From assembly GCF_000691525.1 (NCBI RefSeq), contig NZ_JMDW01000008.1, positions 434,001 through 498,000 of the forward strand: a stretch of DNA of 64,000 bases, given 5' to 3'. Of this stretch, positions 29,545 through 38,628 are shown in pieces. The translations under genes were made by a program, and so were the position numbers. The DNA comes from Mycolicibacterium neoaurum ATCC 25795 (GTDB lineage Bacteria; Actinomycetota; Actinomycetes; Mycobacteriales; Mycobacteriaceae). Under the pieces are notes generated by a model. It searched no databases and was not told the DNA's origin. It worked only from the letters and a program-made list of their open reading frames with translations. The stretch's first letter is position 1. Every line of letters starts with the position of its first letter.

Positions 29545-29619
29545 ATGAGTAAAATGGAAGTTGCTCATGACACTAACGGCGACGGGAGTCACGCGTCAAA
29601 TGATTTTTACTCATGACAC
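29545..29619. promoter_or_regulatory. Candidate operator of the CGNR regulator between eamA-like and cgnr genes
   Basis: ATGAGTAAAA (29545-29554) is perfectly mirrored by TTTTACTCAT (29605-29614). CTCATGACAC occurs twice as a direct repeat (29564-29573 and 29610-29619), so the core CTCAT/ATGAG appears three times in 75 bp. The cluster covers the divergent promoter and the first codons of the regulator gene, as expected for an autoregulated local repressor. Confidence 0.55.
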
Positions 29620-30154
29620 GGAACTCACACTCCGGGCTGCCTGCGTGCTGATCAACAGTGATCGCGTCGATGGTGACGAGCTCGCCGATCTGGCCGGACT
29701 GGAGGCCTATCTGGCCGAGTTCGGCTGGACCGGCCGCCGTGACCGTGACGCAGGGGAGCTGGCCGCCGTGCACCGATTACGCGAACGACTCGGCAGGCTC
29801 TGGGAGGGCGCCGACGACGAGGAGCGCACGGTCGGCCAGGTCAACGCCCTGCTGGCCGACACCCAGGCCTCGCCGTGGTTGACCCGGCACGCCGAGATGC
29901 CGGAGTGGCATCTGCATCTGGCCTCCGTCCGGGATCCGCTGGCCCAGCGGATGGGTGCGGAGATGGCGATGGCATTGGCGGACCTGATCCGTGGTGGCGA
30001 GCTGCGCAGGCTCAAGGTGTGCGCGGCACCGGACTGCACGGCGGCGTTGTTCGACGTGTCCCGCAACCGGTCGAAGATCTTCTGCGACACCGGAAATTGT
30101 GGAAATCGTCAGCATGTTGCCGCTTATCGGGAACGTCGCGGCCGGGACGGGTAG
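29600..30154 (+). CDS. CGNR zinc-finger transcriptional regulator
   Basis: A protein of about 184 residues starting at ATG 29600 (MIFTHDTELTL). An earlier TTG/ATG (29561/29567) is possible but falls in the operator-like repeats. The N-terminal stress-induced DUF is all-helical. The C-terminal zinc finger has CAAPDCTAALFDVSRNRSKIFCDTGNCGNRQHVAAYRERR with four Cys and the name-giving CGNR. Such proteins usually regulate an adjacent exporter or detoxification gene, here the divergent EamA protein. The downstream reductase gene starts 11 bp after its stop. Confidence 0.88.
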   Translation: MIFTHDTELTLRAACVLINSDRVDGDELADLAGLEAYLAEFGWTGRRDRDAGELAAVHRLRERLGRLWEGADDEERTVGQVNALLADTQASPWLTRHAEMPEWHLHLASVRDPLAQRMGAEMAMALADLIRGGELRRLKVCAAPDCTAALFDVSRNRSKIFCDTGNCGNRQHVAAYRERRGRDG

Positions 30155-30165
30155 CGTCGATCCGC

Positions 30166-31428
30166 ATGCGCGCCCGGCGTGATCTGGACATCGTGCTCTA
30201 CGGTGCGACGGGCTTCGTCGGTCGACACGTCGCACGCGCACTCGCGGCCGCCGGCGCAGGTGTGCGCATCGCCCTGGCAGGCAGGTCCGCCGACCGGATG
30301 ACCGCACTGCGCGATTCGCTCGGTACCGGGGCGCGGGACTGGCCGGTGCTTGTCACCGGTCTCGACGAACCCGGACCGTTGGCGAACCTGGCAGCGCGGA
30401 CCCGGGTGCTGGTCAGCACCGTCGGTCCCTATTCGACGGTCGGACTGTCCCTGGTGGCCGCCTGCGCGCATGCCGGCACCGATTATCTGGACCTGGCCGG
30501 CGAAATCCCGTTCGTGCGCGCCAGCATCGACCGCTATCACCGCATCGCGGCGTCGACGGGTGCGCGCATCGTGCACTCCTGCGGATTCGATTCCATCCCT
30601 TCCGATCTCACCGTCTACGCCCTGCATCGCCGTGCCGTCGACGATGGTGCCGGGGCGATGGGCAGGACCACGATGGTGTTGCGCGCCTACTCGGGCGGGT
30701 GCTCGGGCGGTTCGTTGCGCACCATGGTCGAGCTGATGCGCGCCGCGTACACCGATGCGTCCCTGCGCGCAGTTCTCGACGATCCCTACAGTCTGTCGCC
30801 GGACCGGGCCGGCGAACCGGATCTCGGTGCGCAGCCCGATGTCCCGGTGTTCAGCGGATCCGAGATCGCCCCCGAGCTGGCCGGGTTGTGGACCGGCGGC
30901 TACCTGATGGCGTTGTACAACACCCGGTGCGTACGACGGACCAACGCGCTGCTCGGCTGGCCGTACGGCCGTGGATTGCGCTACACCGAGACGTTGAGTT
31001 ACGGATCCTCGCCGATGGCGCCGTTCCTCGCGGCGATGAGTGGCCCGACCATCACCGCGGCCGCGCGCCTGGGTGGGGCCTACCTGGCCACGGTGCCCTC
31101 GACGGTGGTGGATCGTCTGCTTCCGGCCTCGACCATCGGCCACGATCACGGTGACCGCGGCCGGTACGTGGTCGAGACATACACCAGGACGGCCGCCGGA
31201 CACCGTTACGTGGCGACCATGGCACAGCCTGGTGATCCCGGATACTCGGCGACGGCGACGTTGATCGCCGTGGCGGCGATGGCAATGGTCACCGACTCCG
31301 CCCGGCTGTCCGCGCTGCGCGGTGTCCTGACCCCGGTCGCGGCGATGGGCGACCTGCTGCTGGAAAAGCTTCCCGGACAGGGAGTCACGTTGACGGTGAC
31401 GCCGCTGGGGCGCGGTCAGGGCAGGTAG
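30166..31428 (+). CDS. Saccharopine-dehydrogenase-like / trans-acting enoyl-reductase family protein
   Basis: A 420-residue NAD(P)-binding protein starting at ATG 30166 (MRARRDLDIVLYGATGFVG). The Rossmann loop is YGATGFVGRHVA. CGFDSIPSDLTVYAL is the block shared with mycobacterial saccharopine dehydrogenase-like enoyl reductases that work in trans with lipid polyketide synthases. No polyketide synthase lies in this window, so the partner and substrate are unknown. It starts 11 bp after the CGNR gene. Its last 13 bp overlap the convergent flavoprotein gene. Confidence 0.85.
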   Translation: MRARRDLDIVLYGATGFVGRHVARALAAAGAGVRIALAGRSADRMTALRDSLGTGARDWPVLVTGLDEPGPLANLAARTRVLVSTVGPYSTVGLSLVAACAHAGTDYLDLAGEIPFVRASIDRYHRIAASTGARIVHSCGFDSIPSDLTVYALHRRAVDDGAGAMGRTTMVLRAYSGGCSGGSLRTMVELMRAAYTDASLRAVLDDPYSLSPDRAGEPDLGAQPDVPVFSGSEIAPELAGLWTGGYLMALYNTRCVRRTNALLGWPYGRGLRYTETLSYGSSPMAPFLAAMSGPTITAAARLGGAYLATVPSTVVDRLLPASTIGHDHGDRGRYVVETYTRTAAGHRYVATMAQPGDPGYSATATLIAVAAMAMVTDSARLSALRGVLTPVAAMGDLLLEKLPGQGVTLTVTPLGRGQGR

Positions 31429-33470
31429 AAACCGCGGATCCGATAGAACCTGCTCCGGCCGAGCAGTGCATTCGCCGCTTGCAGCCCCGACATGACGGCG
31501 GCCTCGATACACCCGGCATTGATCCCGCAGTCGGTCCAGTCGCCGGCCAGAACCAGATTGTCATAACCGCTTTCATCTGGACGCAGCCGGTACTTGTCCG
31601 AACCGGGGACCGACTGCACGTACCGGTCCGAAGGGTCGATGTTGACGCTCACGTGCTGGGTTTCCAGCGCGGCAGGTCCACGCAGACTGCCTGTGCCGCA
31701 GAGCATCTCCCAGGCGAAGCCATCCGCGGCGACGGCGCCCGGCAGGTACAGCCCGACGTGGCGGTCCAGATACTCGGTCGCGGTGGTCAGCACCAGGTCC
31801 CGAGACCTGCGCCGATATTCCTGGTCTTCGGTATCGGGTGGCCAGGGGGCGTCGAGAACCCCGCAGAAGTAGGCCACCGTCTTCGGATCGTCCTCGGCAG
31901 GCCAATTCTCGGCCCACAGCGTCTGCGGCATCGACGCCCAGGTGTCGAACGGCGCGACGTAGCCACTGGTCGTCACGCCGGGCCGGAACCAACCGAGACT
32001 CGACTCGTCGGGGTGGATCCACAGCTGGAATGCCTGGGTGGCCACCGTCCTGACGTGGCGCGTCATATCCCGCCACTCGGGGCGATCCGCGATCAGCTCG
32101 CCACAGATGATCTCGACCATCCCCGCCGACGCGGCCAGCACCACGTGGTCGAAGTCCGTACCGCACCGCAGGATGCGCTGCCCGGCATCACGCCGCTCGG
32201 CGAAGTGCGTCTCCAGATCGCGCATCGGCTGGCCGGCGTCGACGATCTGCTCGCGCAGGGGCTCGGCGGGGAACACCGGCAGCCCACCGACGCGGATCAA
32301 CGGATCGTAGGGCGTCGCCGGGTCGACGAGGTCGACCTGGCGTCCCATCGAGATGGCGTCCACCCGGGTGCCTGCGGCGTCCAGATGCAACGCATCCACC
32401 CGGTGGAAGAACTCGAATCGCACACCACGGGCGCGTAACGCCAGATAGATCGGGGCGATCACCACATCACCCATACCGGCAGTCATCTTCCAGAAGAACG
32501 CGCCCTTGTACTGGAACAGCGCGATGCCGGTCAGCAATACCGCCAGACCTGCGGCGAACGACGGCCGGCTGCAGTCGCCGTCCTCGTATCCGAAGACCAT
32601 GTCGTACAGACCCCGCACCAGGGCGAAGTCCAGCACGTCGGGGTGGGCGCCGTGGCGGCGCAACCAATTCCCATATTCCTCATCGTTGATCGCCCGGAAC
32701 CCGGCCGGGTCGGTCAGCAGATCATCGGCGATCAACCCACGCGCGGTAGCGGTCAACAGCGACAACAACAGCCAGAACCGGCGGTGCTGTGGTCGGTGCT
32801 CGTAGTCCAGCGCATCGCGCAGCGCCTGCAGCGGTTCGTCGAGCGGCCCGCCGGCCGACGCAGACCCGGACCGCGGGGCCGGCCCGGTCAGCACATCGCA
32901 GAGGCTCTCGCCGAGCATGGTCGAGATGTGGATCAGCCGGGCCGCGGTGTCGTCGTCGGTGCCGACGACGCTGTTGTCGGCACCGAGCGAGGCGGCGAAA
33001 TCGGAGACCAGTTGCAGCACTCTGCGCAGGAACCCGATGACGGTCAGCTCCCGTCCGTCGGCATCCGGTTCGCCGGGTAGGTCGGCATTCCGGGAGAACC
33101 GGCCGGGCCACACCGACCATCGGCCTGCCCAGTTATCGGCCATGCCCAGTTCGTCGGCCGGAATCAACGCCTGATCCCAGGTCTGGATGGGGCACTCGGG
33201 ATCTTCTGTCGCACGGTCGATTTCGGTATAGCATTCGCGAAGAAGGGTGAATGCGTTCTCGTAGGACCCGAGCCAGATGTGTAGGCCGTGCTCCTCTATG
33301 CGGTCATGCACGCCGCGGCTGGAAGCAGCCTTACCGCCGAGTCGCCAACCGCGCTGATAGACGGTGATGGCATCGAAACGGTCCTGCCAGCCCGGCGAAC
33401 TCAGTCGCCATGCCGCGCTGAGCCCCGCCATCCCGCCGCCGAGTATCGCGACCTTCCCCCGGCTCGGCAT
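31416..33470 (-). CDS. FAD-dependent amine-oxidase/carotenoid-desaturase-like oxidoreductase
   Basis: A 684-residue flavoprotein. The N-terminal dinucleotide motif VAILGGGMAGLSAAWRL is followed by GWRLGGKAASSRG and EEHGLHIWLGSYENAF. That pattern (HGLHIWLG.Y.N) is characteristic of phytoene/zeta-carotene desaturase and hydroxysqualene dehydroxylase relatives. The C-terminal FAD motif is LVLAGDWTDCGINAGCIEAAVMSG. The length exceeds the usual 450-570. It is the last gene of the overlapping operon: its ATG shares one base with the cyclase stop (TGATG). With a polyprenyl synthase divergently encoded nearby, an isoprenoid substrate is a reasonable inference. Confidence 0.82.
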   Translation of the reverse strand: MPSRGKVAILGGGMAGLSAAWRLSSPGWQDRFDAITVYQRGWRLGGKAASSRGVHDRIEEHGLHIWLGSYENAFTLLRECYTEIDRATEDPECPIQTWDQALIPADELGMADNWAGRWSVWPGRFSRNADLPGEPDADGRELTVIGFLRRVLQLVSDFAASLGADNSVVGTDDDTAARLIHISTMLGESLCDVLTGPAPRSGSASAGGPLDEPLQALRDALDYEHRPQHRRFWLLLSLLTATARGLIADDLLTDPAGFRAINDEEYGNWLRRHGAHPDVLDFALVRGLYDMVFGYEDGDCSRPSFAAGLAVLLTGIALFQYKGAFFWKMTAGMGDVVIAPIYLALRARGVRFEFFHRVDALHLDAAGTRVDAISMGRQVDLVDPATPYDPLIRVGGLPVFPAEPLREQIVDAGQPMRDLETHFAERRDAGQRILRCGTDFDHVVLAASAGMVEIICGELIADRPEWRDMTRHVRTVATQAFQLWIHPDESSLGWFRPGVTTSGYVAPFDTWASMPQTLWAENWPAEDDPKTVAYFCGVLDAPWPPDTEDQEYRRRSRDLVLTTATEYLDRHVGLYLPGAVAADGFAWEMLCGTGSLRGPAALETQHVSVNIDPSDRYVQSVPGSDKYRLRPDESGYDNLVLAGDWTDCGINAGCIEAAVMSGLQAANALLGRSRFYRIRGFYLP

Positions 33471-36400
33471 CAGTGCAACAGCGCGCGCGCCTCGGCGAGT
33501 GCGGGCCAGTCCTGGTCGGCGGGTAGTCGGGCGATGACCTGCTCCAGATCGGCGCGGCAGCGGTCACCGTGGATCCGTAAGCGATCGGCGGCCACCGCCA
33601 GTTCGAGTACCACCGCGCCCTGGGTGCGGGACAACTCCAGGGCGTTCTCCAGGTCGGCGTCCCGATCGACGGCCGAGTCCTGGGTGTGGGCGCGCAGCCG
33701 CAGTAGCTCGGCGTCGAAAAGATGCCAGGACGTCTCCGCCGACATCTGCAATGCCATGTCGAGCTGGCGGCGCGCGCCCTGGACATCACCGGCGCCGAGC
33801 AGGGCCGCCGTCAGCCCGGCGTCATACCAGCACAGGAATGCTTTGAGCTCGAAATCGCGCCAGACCTGCACCAGGGTCGCCAGCGTGGCGGTGCTCTCGC
33901 CCAGCGCTGCCATATCCGGTTGCGGCCCGGCCAGTGCGGCCTTCGCGCCGGCATTGGCCGCGGCGGTGGCCGAGATCATCACCCACTCGTCAAGCCCGTT
34001 CTCGGTGGCGATCTCGGCAATGCGTCCGGCGAGCTCCATCGCCTGGGCACATTGTCCGGCATGGGTTCGCACCACGGCCTCCTGCACTCTGCCGTAACAC
34101 TCGGTGAACGGGCCGTGCGGGAAAATCAATGCCTGACAACGCTTCTCCAGCTCGGCGAATGACTCGACCGCCGATTCGAGATCACCCTGCAGATAGCGGG
34201 TCAGCCCCAGCAGCGCATACATCCCGCCGACCGGGTCGTTGGGTGCATACCAATCACCGTCGATCTCCGGCGATTCCATCTCTGCGATCGCCGCTGCCGC
34301 CGACTCCAACCAACTCCGCGCGTCGTTCAGCTCACCACGGAACAGTGCCAGTGAACCGACCACCGCATCCATGACCGCCTGGTACCACTGCGGCATATCG
34401 GCGATGTTGGTGCGCAGCGCGTCGACCAGCTGGGCGGACCTGCGTAGATCACCGCGCGAGGCGAAGAAACTCCACAGGGCGCTGAAGGTCGCGAACATCT
34501 CCACGCCCGGGTGGTTGTCGATGATCTGCAGGCAGCGTTCGAAGTCGGCGGCCGCATCCACGCTGGCGTGGCCGGCGGCGGCGAATCCGAGAAAGCCACG
34601 CTCCAACCGAATCGCCACCTCGCGAGCATCCCGCGCCTGGGTATCGGGCGGCAGCTTGGCGGTACTGTCCAGTGCTCGGCTCAACAGGGACCTGGCCTCG
34701 TTGAGCGCACCGCGTCGCCGTGCATCGGCCGCGGCCTTCTCATAACTGTCGGCGGCCTCGTCGAACTGCTCACCCTGTTCGTAATGGTGTGCCACCAGGG
34801 GCCATTCGGGTGTGCCATCGGCCGCCGAGCTGACCAGTGCGGTGCCGATCCGGGTGTGCAGCCGCTTGCGCGCGCTGGGCGGCAGTAGCTCGGCGGCCAC
34901 CTCTCTGAGCAACTCGTGCCGGAAACGCCAGCCGCCGTTGCCGAATGGCTTCATGACGCGGGTGCGGGTCAGCTCGTCGAGGATGTCCTCGATCGCCCGA
35001 CGGTCGAGTTCGACGACGGCGGCGAGTAGCGCCTGGTCGACCTGACTGCCGATCAGCGCGGCGGCCTCGATCACGTGCCATGCCCGCTCGTTGAGTCGTA
35101 ACCGTGCCACCAGCGCTTCGTAGAGGGTGTCCGGTACGTTGCCGGTCTCCGTCGACTCCGCGGGCGCAGACCGCATCTTCGCCACGACTTCTTCGATGTA
35201 GAGCGGCATTCCGTCGCACCGTTCCACCACCGCTCGGCGGGCGAGGTCATCGAGATCGGGATGCAGTGCGGTGACCAACAAATCGGAGTGGTGGTCCTCG
35301 AACGGGGTGAGCTCGAAAGTGGTGCAGTGGGTCAGCGCCGGTACCTCACGACCGGTGATGACGACCATGAGTCGCCCCGGAGCCTCGCTCAACACTGCCT
35401 GCAGGATCTCCACGGTGTCCTCGTCGTACCAGTGCACGTCCTCGAACACCAACATTGCCGGTCCGTCACCCGTCGCCGCGATCAGATATCTGCGGACGGT
35501 ATCGGCGATCTGGTCGTAGAGGCGTCCCGCTGTCGCACTCGGGGGCTGATAGTCGACCCCGGGCGCGATACCCAGCACGGGCGCCAGCAGGGGTACGGCC
35601 TGCTCAGGATCGAGACCGTGACGGATGACCTCGGATCGCAACTGTCGCAGGCCCTGGGCCGGATCGGAGTCGCGGGCAATACCGCTGGTCGCCTCCAACA
35701 GTCGCCGGATGGGACGCAGACCGATATCGGTGTGGAAGGACGAGCCGTAGATGCCGAGCACCACGGCGCCCGATTGACGGGCCATCGCGATGGCGGCATC
35801 GGCCAGCCTGGTCTTGCCGATACCGCCCTCACCCTTGAACACCACGCCGGGCACCGCCAGGGTCCCTGTCTGCGCGGCCTCCCAGCAACGCCGCAGGTGG
35901 GCCACCTCCTCGTCACGTCCGACCAGCGGACCCGAGAGCAGCGGCGCCTCCGTACGCTCGGCCAGCACCCGGAAATGCTCAAGGGGCTTGTCGAAACCCT
36001 TCACCGATCGGGGCGGTAGCGGCTCCAGCGTGAAGTCCTCGCGCAGCACGCGTCGCACCGCCTCGGAGATCGCCACGGTGCCCGGTTCGGCCAGGTCGCA
36101 GACCCGCGAGGCCAGGTTGGCGCCGACTCCGATGACCTCGTCGCGCACCGGGTCGATGGTCACCACCCCGCGGTGGACACCCACCCTGACCTCGATGCCG
36201 AAGCCGAACTTGCGGCGCAATCGTCTGCTGAGGGCGGCCACCTCCGAGGCGATGTCCAGACCGGCCGACACCGCACGCTGCGCATCGTTCTCATGTGGTG
36301 TGGGATGTCCGAAGGTGATCAGCAGCCCGTCGCCCTGGGCCGCACCGATATGACCCTCATAGGTCGCGACGATGCGGTGCACCTCGTCGCGATAGCGCCG

Positions 36401-36664
36401 GATCACGGTGCTGTACATCTCGGGCTCAAGCCGGGTCGACAGGCCCACGGAGTCCACGACGTCGACGAACAGCAGTGTCAGCCGCTGCACGACGGAGCCG
36501 TTGTCCGAGACCGCCATCAGTTCCTCGGCCTCGAGATTGTCGCGGTCTACCGCGAGGACCTGGCGGGCCAGCGATCTGGCGCTGCCGTGGTCCTGGCGGT
36601 TGATGGCCTCGACGGCGCTGTCGAGCAGTTCCTCGATCGTCGGTCCGGTGGTGTATTCGTTCAC
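33470..36664 (-). CDS. Class III nucleotide cyclase - AAA ATPase - TPR signalling protein
   Basis: A 1,064-residue multidomain protein. Residues about 60-230 are a class III cyclase with both metal aspartates (D68 in LLFVDVVDS, D112 in GDGLLITFG) and the transition-state pair in GANLASR. The Lys that selects adenine in canonical cyclases is missing (AAQGDG instead of K-T-x-GDG). An AAA/STAND ATPase follows with Walker A FKGEGGIGKTRLA and Walker B MLVFEDVHWYDE. The C-terminal half is TPR-like helices. No C-terminal LuxR DNA-binding domain is visible. It overlaps the upstream small gene by 4 bp and the flavoprotein gene by 1 bp, so all are translated together. Confidence 0.88.
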   Translation of the reverse strand: MNEYTTGPTIEELLDSAVEAINRQDHGSARSLARQVLAVDRDNLEAEELMAVSDNGSVVQRLTLLFVDVVDSVGLSTRLEPEMYSTVIRRYRDEVHRIVATYEGHIGAAQGDGLLITFGHPTPHENDAQRAVSAGLDIASEVAALSRRLRRKFGFGIEVRVGVHRGVVTIDPVRDEVIGVGANLASRVCDLAEPGTVAISEAVRRVLREDFTLEPLPPRSVKGFDKPLEHFRVLAERTEAPLLSGPLVGRDEEVAHLRRCWEAAQTGTLAVPGVVFKGEGGIGKTRLADAAIAMARQSGAVVLGIYGSSFHTDIGLRPIRRLLEATSGIARDSDPAQGLRQLRSEVIRHGLDPEQAVPLLAPVLGIAPGVDYQPPSATAGRLYDQIADTVRRYLIAATGDGPAMLVFEDVHWYDEDTVEILQAVLSEAPGRLMVVITGREVPALTHCTTFELTPFEDHHSDLLVTALHPDLDDLARRAVVERCDGMPLYIEEVVAKMRSAPAESTETGNVPDTLYEALVARLRLNERAWHVIEAAALIGSQVDQALLAAVVELDRRAIEDILDELTRTRVMKPFGNGGWRFRHELLREVAAELLPPSARKRLHTRIGTALVSSAADGTPEWPLVAHHYEQGEQFDEAADSYEKAAADARRRGALNEARSLLSRALDSTAKLPPDTQARDAREVAIRLERGFLGFAAAGHASVDAAADFERCLQIIDNHPGVEMFATFSALWSFFASRGDLRRSAQLVDALRTNIADMPQWYQAVMDAVVGSLALFRGELNDARSWLESAAAAIAEMESPEIDGDWYAPNDPVGGMYALLGLTRYLQGDLESAVESFAELEKRCQALIFPHGPFTECYGRVQEAVVRTHAGQCAQAMELAGRIAEIATENGLDEWVMISATAAANAGAKAALAGPQPDMAALGESTATLATLVQVWRDFELKAFLCWYDAGLTAALLGAGDVQGARRQLDMALQMSAETSWHLFDAELLRLRAHTQDSAVDRDADLENALELSRTQGAVVLELAVAADRLRIHGDRCRADLEQVIARLPADQDWPALAEARALLH

Positions 36665-37179
36665 AGGCCTACTTCGATGGTGACCGGCGGTCGGTCGGCA
36701 CCGCGCCCACCGGGCTCACGATGCCGGAACCCGACCGTTCCGAGATAGTTGGCGCCGATGTAATCCGCATCCGTCAGTTTTATCCGGAACGTGGTCTCGC
36801 CCGCACGCAGGGTCGCAGGCTCGAACTCGATGGCCCGGTCCGGGATGCACTCGTCCTCGCGCCCGATGCGCCGGAAGGGTCCGGCCACGGTGAGCACCCG
36901 CTCGTAGGGGGCTGCGGCGATGGTGATCTCCTCCGACAGGGCGTGGAACCGTTCGACCGGGCGGCGCCACCACGGACCGGCCAGACCCAGCGCCACGCCG
37001 TTGGCCGCTGTCCGGATCTGCAGATCGATCAGATCATGGATGATGGTGATCCACGGGTCGATTCCCCACACGCCGCGTTCGTCGGTGCGGGCGGCCTTCT
37101 CGACGATGGTGTTCAGCTGGCCCAGGTAATGGTGCGCGGCATTCGTCGCGTGGACGACCGGTGAGTCCTTGTCGGGCAT
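36661..37179 (-). CDS. Unknown 172-residue protein (helical N-terminus, beta-rich C-terminus)
   Basis: Not recognised. Residues 1-85 look helical and amphipathic (NAAHHYLGQLNTIVEKAART, WITIIHDLIDLQIRTAANGVAL). Residues 90-172 look like a beta-sandwich (ATLRAGETTFRIKLTDADYIGANYLGTV). There is no signal peptide or membrane segment. It starts directly after the stop of the upstream gene (TAG then ATG, no spacer) and overlaps the cyclase/ATPase start by 4 bp. Obligate co-expression implies a shared complex or process. The helix-plus-beta architecture loosely resembles that of the divergent 38629-39306 product. Confidence 0.75.
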   Translation of the reverse strand: MPDKDSPVVHATNAAHHYLGQLNTIVEKAARTDERGVWGIDPWITIIHDLIDLQIRTAANGVALGLAGPWWRRPVERFHALSEEITIAAAPYERVLTVAGPFRRIGREDECIPDRAIEFEPATLRAGETTFRIKLTDADYIGANYLGTVGFRHREPGGRGADRPPVTIEVGL

Positions 37180-38547
37180 CTACGGGCTCCGGTGCCGGGA
37201 TCGGTACATGGCATCCAGAAAGGTCAGCGGGGCGGCCGCCAGCCGACTGCCGACCCGGCCACCGAACTCGGTGAGATCGGCGGCATCGATGCCCCGGTCC
37301 CACCACTTGCCGGCGAGTTCGGCGTAATCCCCGGTGACACCCATCATGGTGTCGGTCCAGATCTGTACCGCGGTGGGCACGGCGTGCCGCGGCCGCGTGG
37401 CCGGGGTGTCGTCGATGTCACCGACTGCCTCATCGGTGTCCGGGTAGTCGAACGGTTCGGCGGTCGGGTAGGGCGGATCGGCCCTGCCGAGCAGGAAATC
37501 CGACGACGCGGTGCCATAGCCGCAGATACACACCAGACGCTGCTGGGCGTACGGGCTGATGCCCTCGATGTGCACCACCTTGCGGGTGCGAATCCGGACC
37601 CCGCCATCGTCGGGATCTCCGATGGCGGTCATGTTGATGTATCCATGGTCCACCCGCACCCGTCCGTCGCCGGTGTCGAAGCGCGAGATGTCCAGGTCGT
37701 AATCGAGGCGTGCTGTGGTGGGGCCGGCCGTCGGATTGAACTTCAGCGGGGTGTTGAGTTCGAATCCCTCGACGAACGAGACCGTCTCCAGGACCCGCCG
37801 CCAACCGTCGGGACTGTGTGTCGGACCGTTGTGCGACATCCTGAGGAAGAACTCCGGATAGTTCTCGTTCCAGTTGTACGGGTTGACGACGCGTTTGAGG
37901 TTGTTCAGTGACACCGAGTCCGAACTGAACTCGGTGTCGACGACGACCGCGTCGAAGCCCCGATAGTTGACGACCCCGGCTGCGCACAACGGCATCGTCG
38001 CGGTCTGTTCGCCGATGGCGCCCGCCCGCAGCGCGGCGGCACGCACATCGTCGAATGCGGAGCGCGTGACGAACGATTCCGGAACTGCGCGGGCGAACTG
38101 ATCGTCGAAGAACGCCCGTGCCCGGTCGCGGCACTGTCCAGGGCTCGACGAACCCGGTCCGGCCGCCGCCAGGGCCTCGATGGTGAGGTCGCGATGCTCG
38201 TCGGCGCACAGCGCGGGCAGCGGGTTGTCGGGTTGCAGTCGGTTCACCCGGGCGATCACCGCCAACGCCAACAGCAGCCGGGCCTTCTGCGGCTGAGGTA
38301 GCCGGATGTCGTCGGCAGCCTCGGTGGCGAGTGCGATCAGCGCCTGTTCGGTATCGGGTGGTCCGCCGGGATCGGTGGGATGCAGGAAGTGGTCGACTTC
38401 GGAATACCAGTCGGGGTGCGCCGAGTAGCCGGGCAGGAACTCGTCGACGGTCGCCCCGAAGTCGTTTCGATCGAAATCTCTTACCGCCGCCGAAATTCCG
38501 CCATACACCGCGAGCAGGTGTCGCACGCCTTGTCTGCTGGACGACAT
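37180..38547 (-). CDS. Unknown 455-residue cytoplasmic protein
   Basis: Not recognised. Start ATG 38547 (MSSSRQGVRHLLAVYGG) has an excellent ribosome-binding site (AGGAGGGG). The N-terminal third is helical with Asp/Trp-rich turns (HPDWYSEVDHFLHP). The middle contains beta-like segments (ARLDYDLDISRFDTGDGRVRVDHGYINMTAIGD). The C-terminus is again helical (IWTDTMMGVTGDYAELAGKWWDRG). There is no signal peptide or obvious catalytic motif. It is the first gene of the four-gene operon ending with the carotenoid-desaturase-like flavoprotein and is divergent from the 38629 gene (81 bp). Confidence 0.78.
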   Translation of the reverse strand: MSSSRQGVRHLLAVYGGISAAVRDFDRNDFGATVDEFLPGYSAHPDWYSEVDHFLHPTDPGGPPDTEQALIALATEAADDIRLPQPQKARLLLALAVIARVNRLQPDNPLPALCADEHRDLTIEALAAAGPGSSSPGQCRDRARAFFDDQFARAVPESFVTRSAFDDVRAAALRAGAIGEQTATMPLCAAGVVNYRGFDAVVVDTEFSSDSVSLNNLKRVVNPYNWNENYPEFFLRMSHNGPTHSPDGWRRVLETVSFVEGFELNTPLKFNPTAGPTTARLDYDLDISRFDTGDGRVRVDHGYINMTAIGDPDDGGVRIRTRKVVHIEGISPYAQQRLVCICGYGTASSDFLLGRADPPYPTAEPFDYPDTDEAVGDIDDTPATRPRHAVPTAVQIWTDTMMGVTGDYAELAGKWWDRGIDAADLTEFGGRVGSRLAAAPLTFLDAMYRSRHRSP

Positions 38548-38628
38548 CACCCCTCCTGGCGGTGTTGGCGCAGTTAGCATACCGCTCAGGGGACCCGTCT
38601 GCGGCCGGGTTGACGGGAGGAGAGCGTC

